The notes: generated by a model from the sequence alone, not told the origin. A stretch of 43,024 bases of DNA from Roseococcus sp. (GCA_026414745.1 JAOAIK010000063.1:1-43024); one strand, 5' to 3'. Positions 1-9,672 are shown, counted from the first letter of the stretch. Numbers and translations: made by a program.

Positions 1-139
<139 letters not shown>

Positions 140-148
140 GCCTTCGTC

Positions 149-457
<309 letters not shown>

Positions 458-467
458 GGATCCGGTC

Positions 468-1151
468 ATGGCCACCCAGACCCGGACGGGGCTGATCGCG
501 CGCAAGCTCGGCATGACCCGCCTGTTCAACGAGGACGGCACGACCACGCCGGTCACCGTGCTGCATGTGGATGCAGTGCGCGTCGTCGGGCAGCGCACCG
601 CCGAGCGCGACGGCTACGACGCCGTGCAGCTCGGCTTCGGCAAGGCGAAGCCGAAGAACGTCTCCAAGCCCAACCGCGGCCATTTCGCCAAGGCGGGCGT
701 CGAGGCGCCGAAGAAGGTGGTCGAGTTCCGCGTCGATGCGGCCGCCCTTCTCGCCCCCGGCACGGCGCTGTCGGTGACGCATTTCGTGAAGGGTCAGAAG
801 GTCGATGTGACCGGCACGACCAAGGGCAAGGGCTTCGCGGGCGCGATGAAGCGCTGGAACTTCGCGGGTCTCGAGGCCTCGCACGGCGTGTCGATCAGCC
901 ATCGCTCGCACGGCTCCACGGGCAACCGCCAGGACCCGGGCAAGACCTTCAAGAACAAGAAGATGGCCGGCCACCTCGGCGTCGAGCGCGTGACCACGCA
1001 GAACCTCGAGGTTGCCGGGCATGACGCCGAGAAGGGGCTTCTTCTGGTCAAGGGCGCGGTGCCGGGGGCCGCGGGCAGCTACGTGCTGGTGCGCGACGCG
1101 GTGAAGCGCGCGCGCCCGGCGGATGCGCCCTTCCCCGCCGCGACCGTCTGA
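468..1151 (+). CDS. rplC: 50S ribosomal protein L3
   Basis: This 227-residue protein begins with the typical [14 protein letters not shown] segment. The central basic loop (about 100-165) holds TKGKGFAG and a Q-x-PGK-x-FKxKKMAGH stretch. That stretch includes a glutamine at the position that the methyltransferase PrmB modifies in E. coli L3. L3 is an early assembly protein whose loop approaches the peptidyl transferase centre. The C-terminal tail of about 15 residues ([13 protein letters not shown]) is longer than in E. coli, which is common in alphaproteobacteria. It is 10 bp after rpsJ and 12 bp before rplD. Confidence 0.98.
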   Translation: MATQTRTGLIARKLGMTRLFNEDGTTTPVTVLHVDAVRVVGQRTAERDGYDAVQLGFGKAKPKNVSKPNRGHFAKAGVEAPKKVVEFRVDAAALLAPGTALSVTHFVKGQKVDVTGTTKGKGFAGAMKRWNFAGLEASHGVSISHRSHGSTGNRQDPGKTFKNKKMAGHLGVERVTTQNLEVAGHDAEKGLLLVKGAVPGAAGSYVLVRDAVKRARPADAPFPAATV

Positions 1152-1163
1152 GGATCGAGGACG

Positions 1164-1784
1164 ATGCAGGTCAACGTCATCACGCTGGACAATGCGCCGG
1201 CCGGCTCCGCCGAGCTGCCGGAGGAGCTGTTCGGCGTCGCGCCGCGCGCCGACATCATGGCGCGCGTGGTGCATTGGCAGCTCGCCAAGCGTCGGGCCGG
1301 CACCCACAAGGTGAAGGGCATGGGCGAGGTGCAGGGCACCACCAAGAAGCCCTATCGCCAGAAGGGCACCGGCAATGCCCGCCAGGGCTCGCTGCGCGCG
1401 CCGCAGTTTCGCAAGGGTGGCATTGTGCACGGGCCGGTGGTGCGCGATCACGGCTACTCCCTGCCCAAGAAGGTTCGTCGCCTCGGCCTGATCTCGGCGC
1501 TGAGCCAGAAGGCGAAGGACGGCAAGCTGGTCGTGCTCGATGCCGCGACGGTCGGCGAGAACCCGAAGACCCGGCAGATGGCCGCACGCCTGAAGGCGCT
1601 CGGCTGGAGCTCCGCGCTCGTCGTGGACGCGACGGTGGAGGAGGGCTTCGCGCGCGCGGTGCGCAACCTTCCGGGCATCGACGCGCTGCCCACGGCCGGC
1701 GCCAATGTCTATGACATCCTCAACCATGACCTGCTCGTGGTGACGCGGGCGGGCGTGGAAGCCCTGAAGGAGCGCCTGGCATGA
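1164..1784 (+). CDS. rplD: 50S ribosomal protein L4
   Basis: The 206-residue protein has the L4 globular fold plus the long basic exit-tunnel loop at about 45-100, with [19 protein letters not shown] and the RxGGxxHGP segment. L4 binds 23S rRNA domain I and lines the nascent peptide tunnel. In E. coli it also represses the S10 operon through the leader RNA; whether that applies here cannot be seen, because the operon start lies inside or before tuf. The stop overlaps the rplW start (ATGA at 1781-1784), pointing to translational coupling. Confidence 0.98.
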   Translation: MQVNVITLDNAPAGSAELPEELFGVAPRADIMARVVHWQLAKRRAGTHKVKGMGEVQGTTKKPYRQKGTGNARQGSLRAPQFRKGGIVHGPVVRDHGYSLPKKVRRLGLISALSQKAKDGKLVVLDAATVGENPKTRQMAARLKALGWSSALVVDATVEEGFARAVRNLPGIDALPTAGANVYDILNHDLLVVTRAGVEALKERLA

Positions 1785-2116
1785 GCGCCGCTGTCAGCAA
1801 GCCTCCGGCGCCGAAGCCGCTCGGGAAGGAGCGCATGTACCAGGTGATCCTCGCGCCGCTCGTCACCGAGAAGGCGACCATGCTCTCGGAGAAGGGCGCC
1901 TACGCCTTCCGCGTCGCGCTCGATGCCGACAAGCGCGAGATCAAGCAGGCGGTGGAGGGGCTCTTCGGTGTCAGCGTGGTGTCTGTGAACACGCTGGTGA
2001 TGAAGGGGAAGACCAAGCGCTTCCGGGGCCGCCCCGGCCAGCGTTCGGACTGGAAGAAGGCGATGGTGCGCCTGGCCGAGGGCCAGAGCATCGACCTCAC
2101 GACGGGGCTTTCGTAA
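1781..2116 (+). CDS. rplW: 50S ribosomal protein L23
   Basis: L23 sits at the tunnel exit and docks trigger factor and SRP. The family body starts around residue 19 ([16 protein letters not shown]) and contains [20 protein letters not shown]. The chosen start gives a Pro/Lys-containing N-terminal extension of about 18 residues. It is supported by the ATGA overlap with rplD and by AAGGAG at 1769-1774. The internal ATG at 1835 would give a product of more usual length but has poorer support. It lies 4 bp before rplB. Confidence 0.97.
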   Translation: MSAAVSKPPAPKPLGKERMYQVILAPLVTEKATMLSEKGAYAFRVALDADKREIKQAVEGLFGVSVVSVNTLVMKGKTKRFRGRPGQRSDWKKAMVRLAEGQSIDLTTGLS

Positions 2117-2120
2117 TCCC

Positions 2121-2957
2121 ATGGCGCTGAAGAGCTTCAATCCGGTCACGCCCAGCCTCCGCGGCACGGTGCTGATCGACCGCAGCGGCCTGTGGAAGGG
2201 CAAGCCCGTCAAGGGGCTGACCGTCGGCAAGACCAAGACCGGCGGGCGCAACAACCACGGCCACATCACCTCGCGCTTCCGCGGCGGTGGGCACAAGCAG
2301 AGCTACCGCCTCGTCGATTTCAAACGCCGCGCCAAGTTCGGCGTGCCGGCGACGGTGGAGCGCATCGAATACGATCCGAACCGCACGGCCTTCATCGCCC
2401 TGGTGAAGTACGCCGACGGCGAGCTCTCCTACATTCTCGCGCCGCAGCGGCTGAAGGCGGGCGACACGGTTGTGGCGGCCGAGAAGGCCGACATCAAGCC
2501 CGGCAACGCCATGCCGCTTTCGGCCATTCCGGTCGGCACCGTGATCCACAACATCGAGCTGAAGCCCGGCGCGGGAGGGAAGCTCGCGCGGTCCGCGGGC
2601 ACCTTCGCGCAGCTGGTGGGCAAGGATGCGGGGCTCGCGCAGATCAAGCTCATGTCGGGCGAGCTGCGCACGGTGCGCGGCGAGTGCATGGCGAGCATCG
2701 GCGCCGTCTCCAATCCGGACAACAGCAACCAGCAGATCGGCAAGGCGGGCCGCTCGCGCTGGCTCGGGCGTCGCCCCCACAACCGCGGCGTGGCAATGAA
2801 CCCGGTGGACCATCCGCACGGCGGCGGCGAGGGTCGCACCTCGGGCGGGCGCCATCCGGTGACACCCTGGGGCAAGCCGACGAAGGGCGCGAAGACGCGC
2901 AACAACAAGCGGACGGATCGCAACATCCTGCGCCGCCGCCACGCGACGAAGGGCTGA
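2121..2957 (+). CDS. rplB: 50S ribosomal protein L2
   Basis: The 278-residue length is typical. L2 is a primary 23S rRNA binder needed for subunit association and peptidyl transferase assembly. The sequence shows the N-terminal basic tail ([18 protein letters not shown], about 45-62), the OB/SH3-like core, and the signature [18 protein letters not shown] near 226-243. That signature contains the histidine corresponding to E. coli His229. The C-terminus ends in [19 protein letters not shown] basic sequence. It is 4 bp after rplW and 5 bp before rpsS. Confidence 0.99.
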   Translation: MALKSFNPVTPSLRGTVLIDRSGLWKGKPVKGLTVGKTKTGGRNNHGHITSRFRGGGHKQSYRLVDFKRRAKFGVPATVERIEYDPNRTAFIALVKYADGELSYILAPQRLKAGDTVVAAEKADIKPGNAMPLSAIPVGTVIHNIELKPGAGGKLARSAGTFAQLVGKDAGLAQIKLMSGELRTVRGECMASIGAVSNPDNSNQQIGKAGRSRWLGRRPHNRGVAMNPVDHPHGGGEGRTSGGRHPVTPWGKPTKGAKTRNNKRTDRNILRRRHATKG

Positions 2958-2962
2958 GGCAC

Positions 2963-3241
2963 ATGCCGCGCAGCGTTTGGAAAGGGCCGTTCGTGGACGG
3001 CTATCTCCTGGCGAAGGCCGAGGCGGCGCGCGCCTCCTCGCGCAACGAGGTCATCAAGACCTGGTCGCGCCGGAGCACCATCATGCCGCAGTTCGTGGGC
3101 CTGACCTTCGGCGTGTACAACGGGCGCAAGTTCCTCCCGGTGCAGGTGACCGAGAACATGGTCGGCCACAAGCTCGGCGAGTTCGCGCCGACGCGCACCT
3201 TCGGCGGCCATGCCGCCGACAAGAAGGCGAAGCGGGGCTGA
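2963..3241 (+). CDS. rpsS: 30S ribosomal protein S19
   Basis: This is a 92-residue protein. The start at 2963 gives the canonical [17 protein letters not shown]-terminus, although the frame stays open further upstream through rpl[17 protein letters not shown] at about 65-80 is the family signature. S19 forms a complex with S13 in the 30S head near the A-site tRNA. It lies 5 bp after rplB and 2 bp before rplV. Confidence 0.98.
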   Translation: MPRSVWKGPFVDGYLLAKAEAARASSRNEVIKTWSRRSTIMPQFVGLTFGVYNGRKFLPVQVTENMVGHKLGEFAPTRTFGGHAADKKAKRG

Positions 3242-3243
3242 CC

Positions 3244-3648
3244 ATGAGCAAGCCGAAGCATCCGCGCGGCCTCAGCGACAACGAGGCGCAGGCGATCACC
3301 TACAACATCCGCGTCAGCCCGCGGAAGCTGAACCTGGTGGCGGCGACCATCCGCGGGGCCCGCGCCCAGGACGCCGTGGCGACGCTTGCCTTCAGCAAGC
3401 GGCGCATCGCGCGCACGGTGAAGAAGACGCTGGAAAGCGCGATCGCCAACGCCGAGAACAACCACCAGCTCGACGTGGACCGTCTCGTCGTCTCGCGCGC
3501 CGAGGTGGGGCGCGCCATCGTCATGAAGCGCTTCCACGCGCGCGGACGCGGCCGCTCCGCGCGGGTGGAGAAGTGGTTCAGCCATCTCAAGATCGTCGTC
3601 GCCGAGCAGCAGGCGCCGAAGGCCGGCACGGGAACGGAGGCCGCGTAA
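3244..3648 (+). CDS. rplV: 50S ribosomal protein L22
   Basis: The 134-residue product has a short basic N-terminal lead ([17 protein letters not shown]) before the conserved [19 protein letters not shown]. The beta-hairpin that reaches into the nascent chain tunnel follows as [17 protein letters not shown] at about 98-114. The Ala/Gly/Thr-rich C-terminal tail ([12 protein letters not shown]) is an extension beyond E. coli L22 (110 residues). The start follows the rpsS stop by 2 bp, and rpsC begins 1 bp after the stop. Confidence 0.97.
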   Translation: MSKPKHPRGLSDNEAQAITYNIRVSPRKLNLVAATIRGARAQDAVATLAFSKRRIARTVKKTLESAIANAENNHQLDVDRLVVSRAEVGRAIVMKRFHARGRGRSARVEKWFSHLKIVVAEQQAPKAGTGTEAA

Positions 3649-3649
3649 C

Positions 3650-4327
3650 ATGGGTCACAAGGTCAACCCGATCGGGCTGCGCCTCGGCATCAACCGCACC
3701 TGGGACAGCCGCTGGTTCGCGGGCGACGACTACGCGAAGCTGCTGCACGACGACCTGAAGCTTCGCGAGACGCTGAAGGAGAAGCTGAAGTCGGCGGGCG
3801 TGTCGCGCATCGTGGTGGAGCGTCCGGCGAAGAAGCCGCGCGTGACCATCCATGTGGCGCGGCCGGGCGTGGTCATCGGCAAGAAGGGCGCGGACATCGA
3901 CCAGCTTCGCAAGGAGCTCTCCGCGCAGGCGGGCGCGGAGGTGTCGCTGAACATCCTCGAGATCCGCAAGCCGGAGCTCGACGCCACCCTGGTGGCCGAG
4001 AGCATCGCCCAGCAGCTCGAGCGGCGCGTCGCCTTCCGGCGGGCGATGAAGCGCGCGGTGCAGTCGGCCATGCGCCTCGGCGCCCAGGGAATCCGCATCA
4101 ACTGCTCCGGGCGGCTCGGCGGTGCGGAGATCGCGCGCATGGAGTGGTACCGCGAGGGGCGCGTGCCCCTGCACACGCTGCGTGCCGACATCGACTACGG
4201 CACCGCGACGGCGAAGACCACCTATGGCACCTGCGGCGTGAAGGTCTGGATCTTCAAGGGCGAGATCATGGCCCATGACCCGATGGCGCAGGACCGCCGG
4301 GCGCAGGAACAGGCGCCCCAGCGGTGA
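3650..4327 (+). CDS. rpsC: 30S ribosomal protein S3
   Basis: This 225-residue protein begins [20 protein letters not shown], the standard S3 N-terminus. A type II KH domain follows at about 45-110, with the GxxG loop in [10 protein letters not shown]. The C-terminal S3 domain includes [20 protein letters not shown] and [20 protein letters not shown]3 lines the mRNA entry tunnel and takes part in helicase activity of the ribosome. The C-terminal tail is Gln/Ala/Arg-rich ([13 protein letters not shown]). Confidence 0.98.
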   Translation: MGHKVNPIGLRLGINRTWDSRWFAGDDYAKLLHDDLKLRETLKEKLKSAGVSRIVVERPAKKPRVTIHVARPGVVIGKKGADIDQLRKELSAQAGAEVSLNILEIRKPELDATLVAESIAQQLERRVAFRRAMKRAVQSAMRLGAQGIRINCSGRLGGAEIARMEWYREGRVPLHTLRADIDYGTATAKTTYGTCGVKVWIFKGEIMAHDPMAQDRRAQEQAPQR

Positions 4328-4338
4328 GGATGTGAGCG

Positions 4339-4758
4339 ATGCTGCAGCCGAAGCGAACCAAGTACCGCAAGGCCCACAAGGGCCGCATCAAGGGCGTCGC
4401 GAAGGGCGGCTTCTCGCTGACCTTCGGCGGCTATGGCCTGAAGGCGCTCGAGCCGGAGCGCGTGACGGCGCGCCAGATCGAGGCGGCCCGCCGCGCGATC
4501 ACGCGCGCCATGAAGCGCCAGGGCCGCGTCTGGATCCGCATTTTCCCTGATGTGCCCGTCTCGACCAAGCCGGCCGAGGTGCGCATGGGCTCGGGGAAGG
4601 GCTCGCCTGAGTACTGGATCTGCCGGGTGAAGCCCGGGCGGATCATGTTCGAGATCGACGGCGTGGCCAGCGAGACCGCGCGCGAGGCGCTCTCGCTCGG
4701 CGCGGCGAAGCTGCCCATCAAGACCAAGATCGTGACGCGCCTGGGTGCGGAGGCCTGA
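4339..4758 (+). CDS. rplP: 50S ribosomal protein L16
   Basis: The 139-residue protein starts [19 protein letters not shown], the diagnostic L16 N-terminus. It continues with [23 protein letters not shown] and the [26 protein letters not shown] segment that packs by the A-site and tRNA elbow. L16 is a late-assembling protein needed for peptidyl transferase activity. It lies 11 bp after rpsC and 4 bp before rpmC. Confidence 0.98.
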   Translation: MLQPKRTKYRKAHKGRIKGVAKGGFSLTFGGYGLKALEPERVTARQIEAARRAITRAMKRQGRVWIRIFPDVPVSTKPAEVRMGSGKGSPEYWICRVKPGRIMFEIDGVASETAREALSLGAAKLPIKTKIVTRLGAEA

Positions 4759-4762
4759 GGTC

Positions 4763-4975
4763 ATGACCAAGATCGCCGACATCCGTGCCAAATCGCCGGA
4801 CGAGCTGCAGGGCATGCTGCTCGATCTGCGCAAGGAGCAGTTCAACCTGCGCTTCCAGCGCGCCACCGGCCAGCTCGAGGCGGTCAGCCGCATCCGGGCG
4901 GTGCGGCGCGACATCGCGCGGGTCAAGACCGTCATGGCCGAGCGCGCGCGCGCGGCCGCCAACCCGCACTCCTGA
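4763..4975 (+). CDS. rpmC: 50S ribosomal protein L29
   Basis: This small, 70-residue, all-helical protein sits near the tunnel exit beside L23. It shows the family pattern [32 protein letters not shown] and [15 protein letters not shown]. The ATG at 4763, 4 bp after the rplP stop, gives the canonical MTKIADIRA start; a longer in-frame start at 4745 would overlap rplP and add six unconserved residues. It precedes rpsQ by 13 bp. Confidence 0.97.
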   Translation: MTKIADIRAKSPDELQGMLLDLRKEQFNLRFQRATGQLEAVSRIRAVRRDIARVKTVMAERARAAANPHS

Positions 4976-4988
4976 GGAGACCCCGGCG

Positions 4989-5252
4989 ATGCCGAAGCGA
5001 GTCCTCACCGGGCGGGTCGTCAGCGACAAGATGGACAAGACGGTGACCGTTCTTGTCGAGCGTCGCGTGATGCACCCGCTCTACAAGAAGTTCATCCGCC
5101 GCTCGAAGAAGTATGCGGCGCACGACGAGGCGAACCTGTGCCGCGAGGGCGACACGGTGTCGATCCAGGAGTGCCCGCCCATCTCCAAGCGCAAGACCTG
5201 GATGGTCGTCGCCCGCAACGGGGAGCCGGTCGGTGAGGGGGTGAAGGCATGA
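4989..5252 (+). CDS. rpsQ: 30S ribosomal protein S17
   Basis: The 87-residue protein has an OB fold. It begins [19 protein letters not shown], with [19 protein letters not shown] and [18 protein letters not shown] following, the last being the S17 signature region. It binds 16S rRNA early in 30S assembly. The ATG at 4989 lies 13 bp downstream of rpmC with GGAG at 4975-4978 upstream. The stop overlaps the rplN start by 4 bp (ATGA). Confidence 0.98.
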   Translation: MPKRVLTGRVVSDKMDKTVTVLVERRVMHPLYKKFIRRSKKYAAHDEANLCREGDTVSIQECPPISKRKTWMVVARNGEPVGEGVKA

Positions 5253-5617
5253 TCTCGGTCGAGACCAACCTGGACGTGGCCGACAACTCCGGCGCGCGCC
5301 GCGTGCAGTGCATCAAGGTGCTGGGCGGGACGCGCCGGAAGACGGCCTCTGTCGGCGATGTGATCGTGGTGGCCGTGCAGGAGGCGATCCCGCGCGGCAA
5401 GGTCAAGAAGGGCGCGGTGGAGCGCGCGGTGATCGTGCGCACGGCCTATCCGGTGCGCCGGCCCGACGGCTCTGCCATCCGCTTCGACCGCAACGCGGCC
5501 GTGCTGATCAACAAGCAGGGCGAGCCGATCGGCACGCGCATCTTCGGGCCCGTGGTGCGCGAGCTGCGCGCGCGGAAGTTCATGAAGATCATCAGCCTGG
5601 CTCCGGAGGTGCTCTGA
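5249..5617 (+). CDS. rplN: 50S ribosomal protein L14
   Basis: L14 is 122 residues in nearly all bacteria, as here. Conserved parts include [27 protein letters not shown], the central [19 protein letters not shown] region, and [28 protein letters not shown]. It contacts 16S helix 14 at the subunit interface and is the docking site of the silencing factor RsfS. It is translationally coupled to rpsQ by an ATGA overlap. Confidence 0.99.
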   Translation: MISVETNLDVADNSGARRVQCIKVLGGTRRKTASVGDVIVVAVQEAIPRGKVKKGAVERAVIVRTAYPVRRPDGSAIRFDRNAAVLINKQGEPIGTRIFGPVVRELRARKFMKIISLAPEVL

Positions 5618-5619
5618 CC

Positions 5620-5940
5620 ATGGCCGCCAAGATCAAGAAGGGCGACCGGGTGCAGGTTCTGGCCGGGCGCGACAAGGGCAAGCGGGGCGAGGTGCTGCGC
5701 GTGATGCCGGCCGAACAGCGCGCGCTGGTGCAGGGGGTGAATCTCGTCAAGCGCCACCAGCGGCAGACCCGGATCGGCGAGACGGGCGGGATCGTGACCA
5801 AGGAGGCGCCGATCCATCTGTCCAATCTCGCGCTGATCGACCCCAAGACGGACAAGCCGACGCGCGTGGGCTTCCGCATCCTGGAGGACGGGAAGAAGGT
5901 GCGCGTTTCCAAGGCGAGCGGTGAGGTGCTCGACGCATGA
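5620..5940 (+). CDS. rplX: 50S ribosomal protein L24
   Basis: The 106-residue protein has an N-terminal KOW motif ([24 protein letters not shown], about 4-27) and the L24 segments [13 protein letters not shown] and [26 protein letters not shown]24 starts 50S assembly by binding the 5' end of 23S rRNA. The ATG at 5620 is 2 bp after rplN, and the stop overlaps rplE by ATGA at 5937-5940. Confidence 0.98.
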   Translation: MAAKIKKGDRVQVLAGRDKGKRGEVLRVMPAEQRALVQGVNLVKRHQRQTRIGETGGIVTKEAPIHLSNLALIDPKTDKPTRVGFRILEDGKKVRVSKASGEVLDA

Positions 5941-6641
5941 GCGGCACGAAGAAGGGCGCCCCCGCCAAGGGCGGCGCGAAGCCGGCGGCAAAGCCGAAGG
6001 CGGCGGCCCAGCCGAAGAGGACCGACGCGCCCGACCCCGGGCGTCGCGTGGAGGCCGTGCCGGCCGCCCCCGGCAAGGCCGCGGCCATGCCGCGCGAGAT
6101 GGCGCGCCTGCAGAAGCACTACATCGAGGTGGTGAAGCCCGCGCTCCAGAAGGAGTTCGGCTACAAGAACCCGATGCAGGTGCCGCGCCTGGAGAAGATC
6201 GTGATCAACATGGGCGTGGGCGAGGCCGCGGGCGACCAGAAGAAGCTGGACGCGGCGGTGGCCGACCTCACCCTGATCTCGGGCCAGAAGCCGGTGCGCA
6301 CCCGCGCCAAGAAGGCGATCGCGGGCTTCAAGATTCGCGAGGGCCAGGCGATCGGCTGCAAGGTCACGCTTCGCAAGGCCCGCATGTACGAGTTCCTGGA
6401 CCGCCTGGTGACCATCGCGCTGCCGCGCGTGCGCGACTTCCGCGGCATCCCCGGCAACCGCGGCTTCGACGGGCGGGGCAACTACAGCCTCGGCCTGAAG
6501 GAGCAGATCGTCTTCCCCGAGATCAACTACGACAAGGTGGACGCGATCCGCGGCATGGACATCGTCTTCGTGACGACGGCGAGGACGGACCAGGAAGCCA
6601 AGGCGCTGCTGAAGGCTTTCAACCTGCCTTTCGCCAACTGA
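5937..6641 (+). CDS. rplE: 50S ribosomal protein L5 with an N-terminal Lys/Ala/Pro-rich extension
   Basis: L5 binds 5S rRNA in the central protuberance and contacts P-site tRNA. The family body starts near residue 51 ([20 protein letters not shown]) and runs to the C-terminus through [39 protein letters not shown] and [21 protein letters not shown]. That body alone is 184 residues, the normal size. The called 234-residue product adds about 50 low-complexity basic residues. The longer start is favoured by the ATGA overlap with rplX and by GAGGTG upstream. The ATG at 6087 would give the usual length but has no clear ribosome binding site, so the true start is uncertain. Confidence 0.96.
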   Translation: MSGTKKGAPAKGGAKPAAKPKAAAQPKRTDAPDPGRRVEAVPAAPGKAAAMPREMARLQKHYIEVVKPALQKEFGYKNPMQVPRLEKIVINMGVGEAAGDQKKLDAAVADLTLISGQKPVRTRAKKAIAGFKIREGQAIGCKVTLRKARMYEFLDRLVTIALPRVRDFRGIPGNRGFDGRGNYSLGLKEQIVFPEINYDKVDAIRGMDIVFVTTARTDQEAKALLKAFNLPFAN

Positions 6642-6652
6642 CGCAACCGGAA

Positions 6653-6677
6653 AACCGCCGGCGGAGGCCGGCAGGTT
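6653..6677 (+). promoter_or_regulatory. Hairpin with a bulged A between rplE and rpsN
   Basis: AACCGCCGGC (6653-6662) pairs with GCCGGC-A-GGTT (6667-6677), giving 10 base pairs with one bulged A at 6673 and a four-base GGAG loop. It lies in the only sizeable gap (54 bp) between rpsJ and rplO, a few bases upstream of the rpsN ribosome binding region (GAGGA at about 6681). Its place in the spc operon makes an RNA-level control site conceivable, but no protein binding can be shown from sequence. Confidence 0.5.
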
Positions 6678-6695
6678 CCAGAGGACCCTGAGCCC

Positions 6696-7001
6696 ATGGC
6701 CAAGATCTCTTCCGTCGAGAAGAACAAGCGCCGCGAGAAGCTCGCCGGGCAGCACGCGAAGAAGCGCGCCGCCCTGAAGGCCATCGTGATGAACCGCGAG
6801 GCGCCGATCGAGGAACGCTTCGCCGCGACGCTGAAGCTCGCGCAGATGCCCCGCAACGCGGCCAAGGTGCGGGTGCGCCTGCGCTGCGCGGTGACGGGCC
6901 GCCCGCGCGGCAACTACCGGAAGTTCAAGCTGTGCCGGAACCAGCTCCGCGAACTGGCCAACAGGGGCCAGCTGCCGGGCGTGGTGAAGGCGAGCTGGTA
7001 A
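6696..7001 (+). CDS. rpsN: 30S ribosomal protein S14 (zinc-free type)
   Basis: The 101-residue length and the absence of paired CxxC motifs mark the long, zinc-independent form of S14. Conserved parts are [36 protein letters not shown], and the C-terminal [22 protein letters not shown] with GVVKASW. S14 assembles late into the 30S head near S3 and S10. The start has GAGGA about 10 bases upstream. rpsH follows after 12 bp. Confidence 0.98.
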   Translation: MAKISSVEKNKRREKLAGQHAKKRAALKAIVMNREAPIEERFAATLKLAQMPRNAAKVRVRLRCAVTGRPRGNYRKFKLCRNQLRELANRGQLPGVVKASW

Positions 7002-7013
7002 GGAGCCCCGCGC

Positions 7014-7412
7014 ATGTCCATGTCCGATCCGCTGGGCGATCTGCTGACGCGCATCCGCAACGCGCATGCCGCGCGCCAGACCCGCTGCGTCGCGCCCGCG
7101 AGCCGTCTGAAGACCGATGTGCTCGAGGTGCTGAAGCGCGAGGGCTACATTCGCGCCTGGCGCGTCGAGGAGATCCGCCCCGGCGTGAGGCAGATCGAGA
7201 TCGAGCTGAAGTATTCCGACGGCGAACCCGCGATCAAGGAGATCAGCCGCGTTTCGAAGCCGGGCCGGCGGGTCTACTCGAAGATCAAGGAGCTGCCGAA
7301 GTTCTACAACGGGCTCGGCATCCAGATCCTGTCCACGCCGCGCGGCGTGATGAGCGATGCCGAGGCCCGCGCCGCCAATGTTGGCGGCGAGGTTCTCTGC
7401 CGCGTGTTCTGA
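7014..7412 (+). CDS. rpsH: 30S ribosomal protein S8
   Basis: The 132-residue product starts [17 protein letters not shown]. The second ATG at 7020 would give the more common MSDPLGD start, so the first two residues are optional. The C-terminal signature region reads [20 protein letters not shown] and [10 protein letters not shown]8 binds helix 21 of 16S rRNA and, in E. coli, represses the spc operon by binding mRNA near rplE. It lies 12 bp after rpsN and 10 bp before rplF. Confidence 0.98.
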   Translation: MSMSDPLGDLLTRIRNAHAARQTRCVAPASRLKTDVLEVLKREGYIRAWRVEEIRPGVRQIEIELKYSDGEPAIKEISRVSKPGRRVYSKIKELPKFYNGLGIQILSTPRGVMSDAEARAANVGGEVLCRVF

Positions 7413-7422
7413 GGGGGCCGCG

Positions 7423-7956
7423 ATGTCTCGCGTCGGAAAATACCCGGTGCCGGTGCCGGCGGGCGTGACGGTCACGCTCGCGGGCCGGACGCTGAAGGCC
7501 AAGGGCAGGCTCGGCGAACTCTCGCTCGAGCTGACGGACGCCGTGGACGTGGAGGTGCGGGCCAACGAGATCGCGGTCTCCCCGCGCGGCGAGGACCGGC
7601 GGTCGCGCACGCTGTGGGGCACCACGCGCAGCCTGGTGAACGGCATGGTGATCGGCGTCTCGACGGGCTACTCGAAGTCCATGGAGATCACCGGCACCGG
7701 CTACAAGGCGGCGATGCAGGGCAACGAGCTGGTGCTGAACCTCGGCTACAGCCATGAGATCCGCTATCCTGCCCCGCCCGGCATCAAGATCAGCTGCGAG
7801 AAGCCGACCTCGATCAAGGTCGAGGGCATCGACAAGCAGAAGGTCGGCCAGGTCGCGGCGGAGATCCGGGCCTTCCGCGGGCCCGAGCCCTACAAGGGCA
7901 AGGGCGTGAGATACGACAACGAGGTGATCCTCCGGAAGGAGGGGAAGAAGAAGTAA
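7423..7956 (+). CDS. rplF: 50S ribosomal protein L6
   Basis: The 177-residue product has two related alpha/beta domains, as in all bacterial L6 proteins. It begins [15 protein letters not shown] and contains [20 protein letters not shown] (about 66-85). The second domain carries the C-terminal signature ([22 protein letters not shown]). L6 sits near the sarcin-ricin loop and factor-binding site. The stop TAA shares its last base with the rplR ATG (TAATG at 7954-7958). Confidence 0.98.
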   Translation: MSRVGKYPVPVPAGVTVTLAGRTLKAKGRLGELSLELTDAVDVEVRANEIAVSPRGEDRRSRTLWGTTRSLVNGMVIGVSTGYSKSMEITGTGYKAAMQGNELVLNLGYSHEIRYPAPPGIKISCEKPTSIKVEGIDKQKVGQVAAEIRAFRGPEPYKGKGVRYDNEVILRKEGKKK

Positions 7957-8318
7957 TGGCCGACAAGCTCGCCATGCAGGCGCGCCGCCGCCAGCGGCTG
8001 CGCTACCAGCTCCGGCAGAAGGGGGGCGGCCGCCCGCGGCTCTCCGTCTTCCGCTCCGGGCGGCACATCTACGCCCAGGTGATCGACGACAAGCTCGGGC
8101 GCACGCTCGCGGCGGCCTCCTCGCTGGAGAAGGCGCTGCGCGAATCGCTGAAGACCGGGGCGGACAAGGCCGCCGCGGAGACGGTCGGCCGACTGGTGGC
8201 GGAGCGTGCGATCGCCGCCGGCGTCACCGAGGTGGTCTTCGATCGTGGTCCCTACCTTTATCATGGCCGCGTGAAGGCGCTGGCCGATGCCGCCCGTGCG
8301 GGCGGCCTCAGCTTCTGA
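7956..8318 (+). CDS. rplR: 50S ribosomal protein L18
   Basis: This 120-residue protein binds 5S rRNA in the central protuberance together with L5. The basic N-terminal tail ([21 protein letters not shown]) is followed by [24 protein letters not shown] and [20 protein letters not shown]. These match the family from end to end. Translation is coupled to rplF by the TAATG junction, and rpsE follows after 20 bp. Confidence 0.98.
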   Translation: MADKLAMQARRRQRLRYQLRQKGGGRPRLSVFRSGRHIYAQVIDDKLGRTLAAASSLEKALRESLKTGADKAAAETVGRLVAERAIAAGVTEVVFDRGPYLYHGRVKALADAARAGGLSF

Positions 8319-8338
8319 CGCGCGCGGGGAGAATTGAG

Positions 8339-8965
8339 ATGGCACGTGAACCGCGTGGCGGCGGCGAGGGCGGCGAGCAGCAGCGGGGCCGCCGGGGGCG
8401 CGAGCGGGAGCGCGAGCGCGCCCCCGAGCGCGAGGCGGCCGACGAGCTGCAGGACAAGCTGGTCGCGATCAACCGCGTGGCGAAGGTGGTGAAGGGCGGT
8501 CGGCGCTTCAGCTTCGCCGCGCTCGTCGTGGTCGGCGACCAGAAGGGGCGCGTGGGCTACGGCACGGGCAAGGCGCGCGAGGTGCCGGAGGCGATCCGCA
8601 AGGCCACAGAGCGCGCCAAGCGCGGCATGGTGCGTGTGCCGATGCGGGAGGGACGCACGCTGCACCACGACGTGATCGGCGAGTTCGGCGCGGGGCGGGT
8701 GATCCTGCGCTCCGCCCCGCCCGGCACCGGCATCATCGCAGGCGGCCCCATGCGCGCCGTTTTCGAGACGCTGGGCATGGGCGATGTGGTGGCCAAGTGC
8801 ACCGGCACCACCAACCCGCACAACATGGTCAAGGCGACCTTCGCGGCGCTGGCCAAGGCGACGAGCCCGCGCAGCGTGGCCCAGCGCCGCGGCAAGAAGG
8901 TCTCGGATCTGCTCGGCCCCCGCAAGGAGGGCGCGGAGCCTGCGCAGGAGGCGGCGCATGTCTGA
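8339..8965 (+). CDS. rpsE: 30S ribosomal protein S5 with Arg/Glu-rich N-terminus
   Basis: The protein has 208 residues. The first 35 or so form a low-complexity Gly/Arg/Glu-rich segment with alternating Arg-Glu ([12 protein letters not shown]), longer than in E. coli S5 (167 residues in all). The double-stranded-RNA-binding-like S5 domain starts near [20 protein letters not shown] and includes [20 protein letters not shown]. The C-terminal domain has [19 protein letters not shown]5 controls decoding fidelity and mRNA entry. The stop overlaps rpmD by 8 bp. Confidence 0.98.
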   Translation: MAREPRGGGEGGEQQRGRRGRERERERAPEREAADELQDKLVAINRVAKVVKGGRRFSFAALVVVGDQKGRVGYGTGKAREVPEAIRKATERAKRGMVRVPMREGRTLHHDVIGEFGAGRVILRSAPPGTGIIAGGPMRAVFETLGMGDVVAKCTGTTNPHNMVKATFAALAKATSPRSVAQRRGKKVSDLLGPRKEGAEPAQEAAHV

Positions 8966-9146
8966 GCCGAAGAAGACCATCCGCGTGAGGCAGATCGCCT
9001 CCGGCTTCGGGCGCAAGCCCGGCCAGCAGGAGACGCTCAAGGGCCTCGGCCTCAACAAGATCAACCGCACCCGCGAGCTCGAGGACACGCCCGCGGTGCG
9101 CGGGATGATCCGCAAGGTCGCGCACCTGGTGAAGGTGGAAGACTGA
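8958..9146 (+). CDS. rpmD: 50S ribosomal protein L30
   Basis: This short protein (62 residues) has the L30 pattern of an N-terminal beta strand ([18 protein letters not shown]), the helix [17 protein letters not shown], then [19 protein letters not shown]. The ATG at 8958 overlaps the end of rpsE by 8 bp. rplO starts 1 bp after the stop. The frame is also open upstream inside rpsE, but only this start gives a family-like N-terminus. Confidence 0.97.
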   Translation: MSEPKKTIRVRQIASGFGRKPGQQETLKGLGLNKINRTRELEDTPAVRGMIRKVAHLVKVED

Positions 9147-9147
9147 G

Positions 9148-9630
9148 ATGAAGCTCAACGAACTGCGCGACAATCCAGGCGCGCGGCGCAAGTTCAAGCG
9201 CATCGGGCGCGGCATCGGCTCGGGCAAGGGCAAGACGGGCGGCCGGGGCGTGAAGGGCCAGAAGGCGCGCACGGGCGTGTCTCTGAACGGGTTCGAGGGT
9301 GGCCAGCTCCCGATCTACCGGCGCCTGCCCAAGCGGGGCTTCCGCAACATCTTCCGTCTCGTCTATGCGCCGTTGAACATCGGGGCGCTGGAGGCGGCGA
9401 TCGCGGCGGGCAAGCTTCCGGGCAGCGGGACCATCACCGAGGCGATGCTGCGCGAGGCGGGCGTGGTGGCGCGCAGCGGCAAGTATGCGGGCGTTCGCCT
9501 GCTCGGCCGCGGCGAGATCACCCGGCCGGTGGAGATCAGCGTCTCCGGCGCCTCGGCCAGCGCCGTCGCGGCGGTGGAGGCCGCGGGCGGGAAGGTGCTG
9601 TTGCCGGCTCGGGAGCCGGCGGCGCAGTGA
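9148..9630 (+). CDS. rplO: 50S ribosomal protein L15
   Basis: The 160-residue protein begins [20 protein letters not shown]. It has the glycine/lysine-rich rRNA-binding tail [20 protein letters not shown] at about 20-39 and the C-terminal globular segment with [21 protein letters not shown]. It is a late 50S assembly protein. A perfect inverted repeat (GCCGGCTC / GAGCCGGC, 9603-9620) lies in its last codons, and secY is 145 bp downstream, so the two may not be tightly coupled. Confidence 0.98.
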   Translation: MKLNELRDNPGARRKFKRIGRGIGSGKGKTGGRGVKGQKARTGVSLNGFEGGQLPIYRRLPKRGFRNIFRLVYAPLNIGALEAAIAAGKLPGSGTITEAMLREAGVVARSGKYAGVRLLGRGEITRPVEISVSGASASAVAAVEAAGGKVLLPAREPAAQ

Positions 9631-9636
9631 CGCTTT

Positions 9637-9672
9637 CCGGACCGGCGACGGTTGCGGCCGTGGCCGGTCCGG
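9637..9672 (+). promoter_or_regulatory. Long hairpin in the rplO-secY gap
   Basis: CCGGACCGGC (9637-9646) pairs perfectly with GCCGGTCCGG (9663-9672). Inside, after one mismatch, ACGG (9648-9651) pairs with CCGT (9658-9661) around a six-base loop. No T-run follows, so a classic terminator is not shown. The likeliest roles are partial attenuation, 3'-end protection of the upstream transcript, or a processing site. The remaining 100 bp up to secY could hold a promoter, but I see no convincing -35/-10 pair. Confidence 0.5.
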
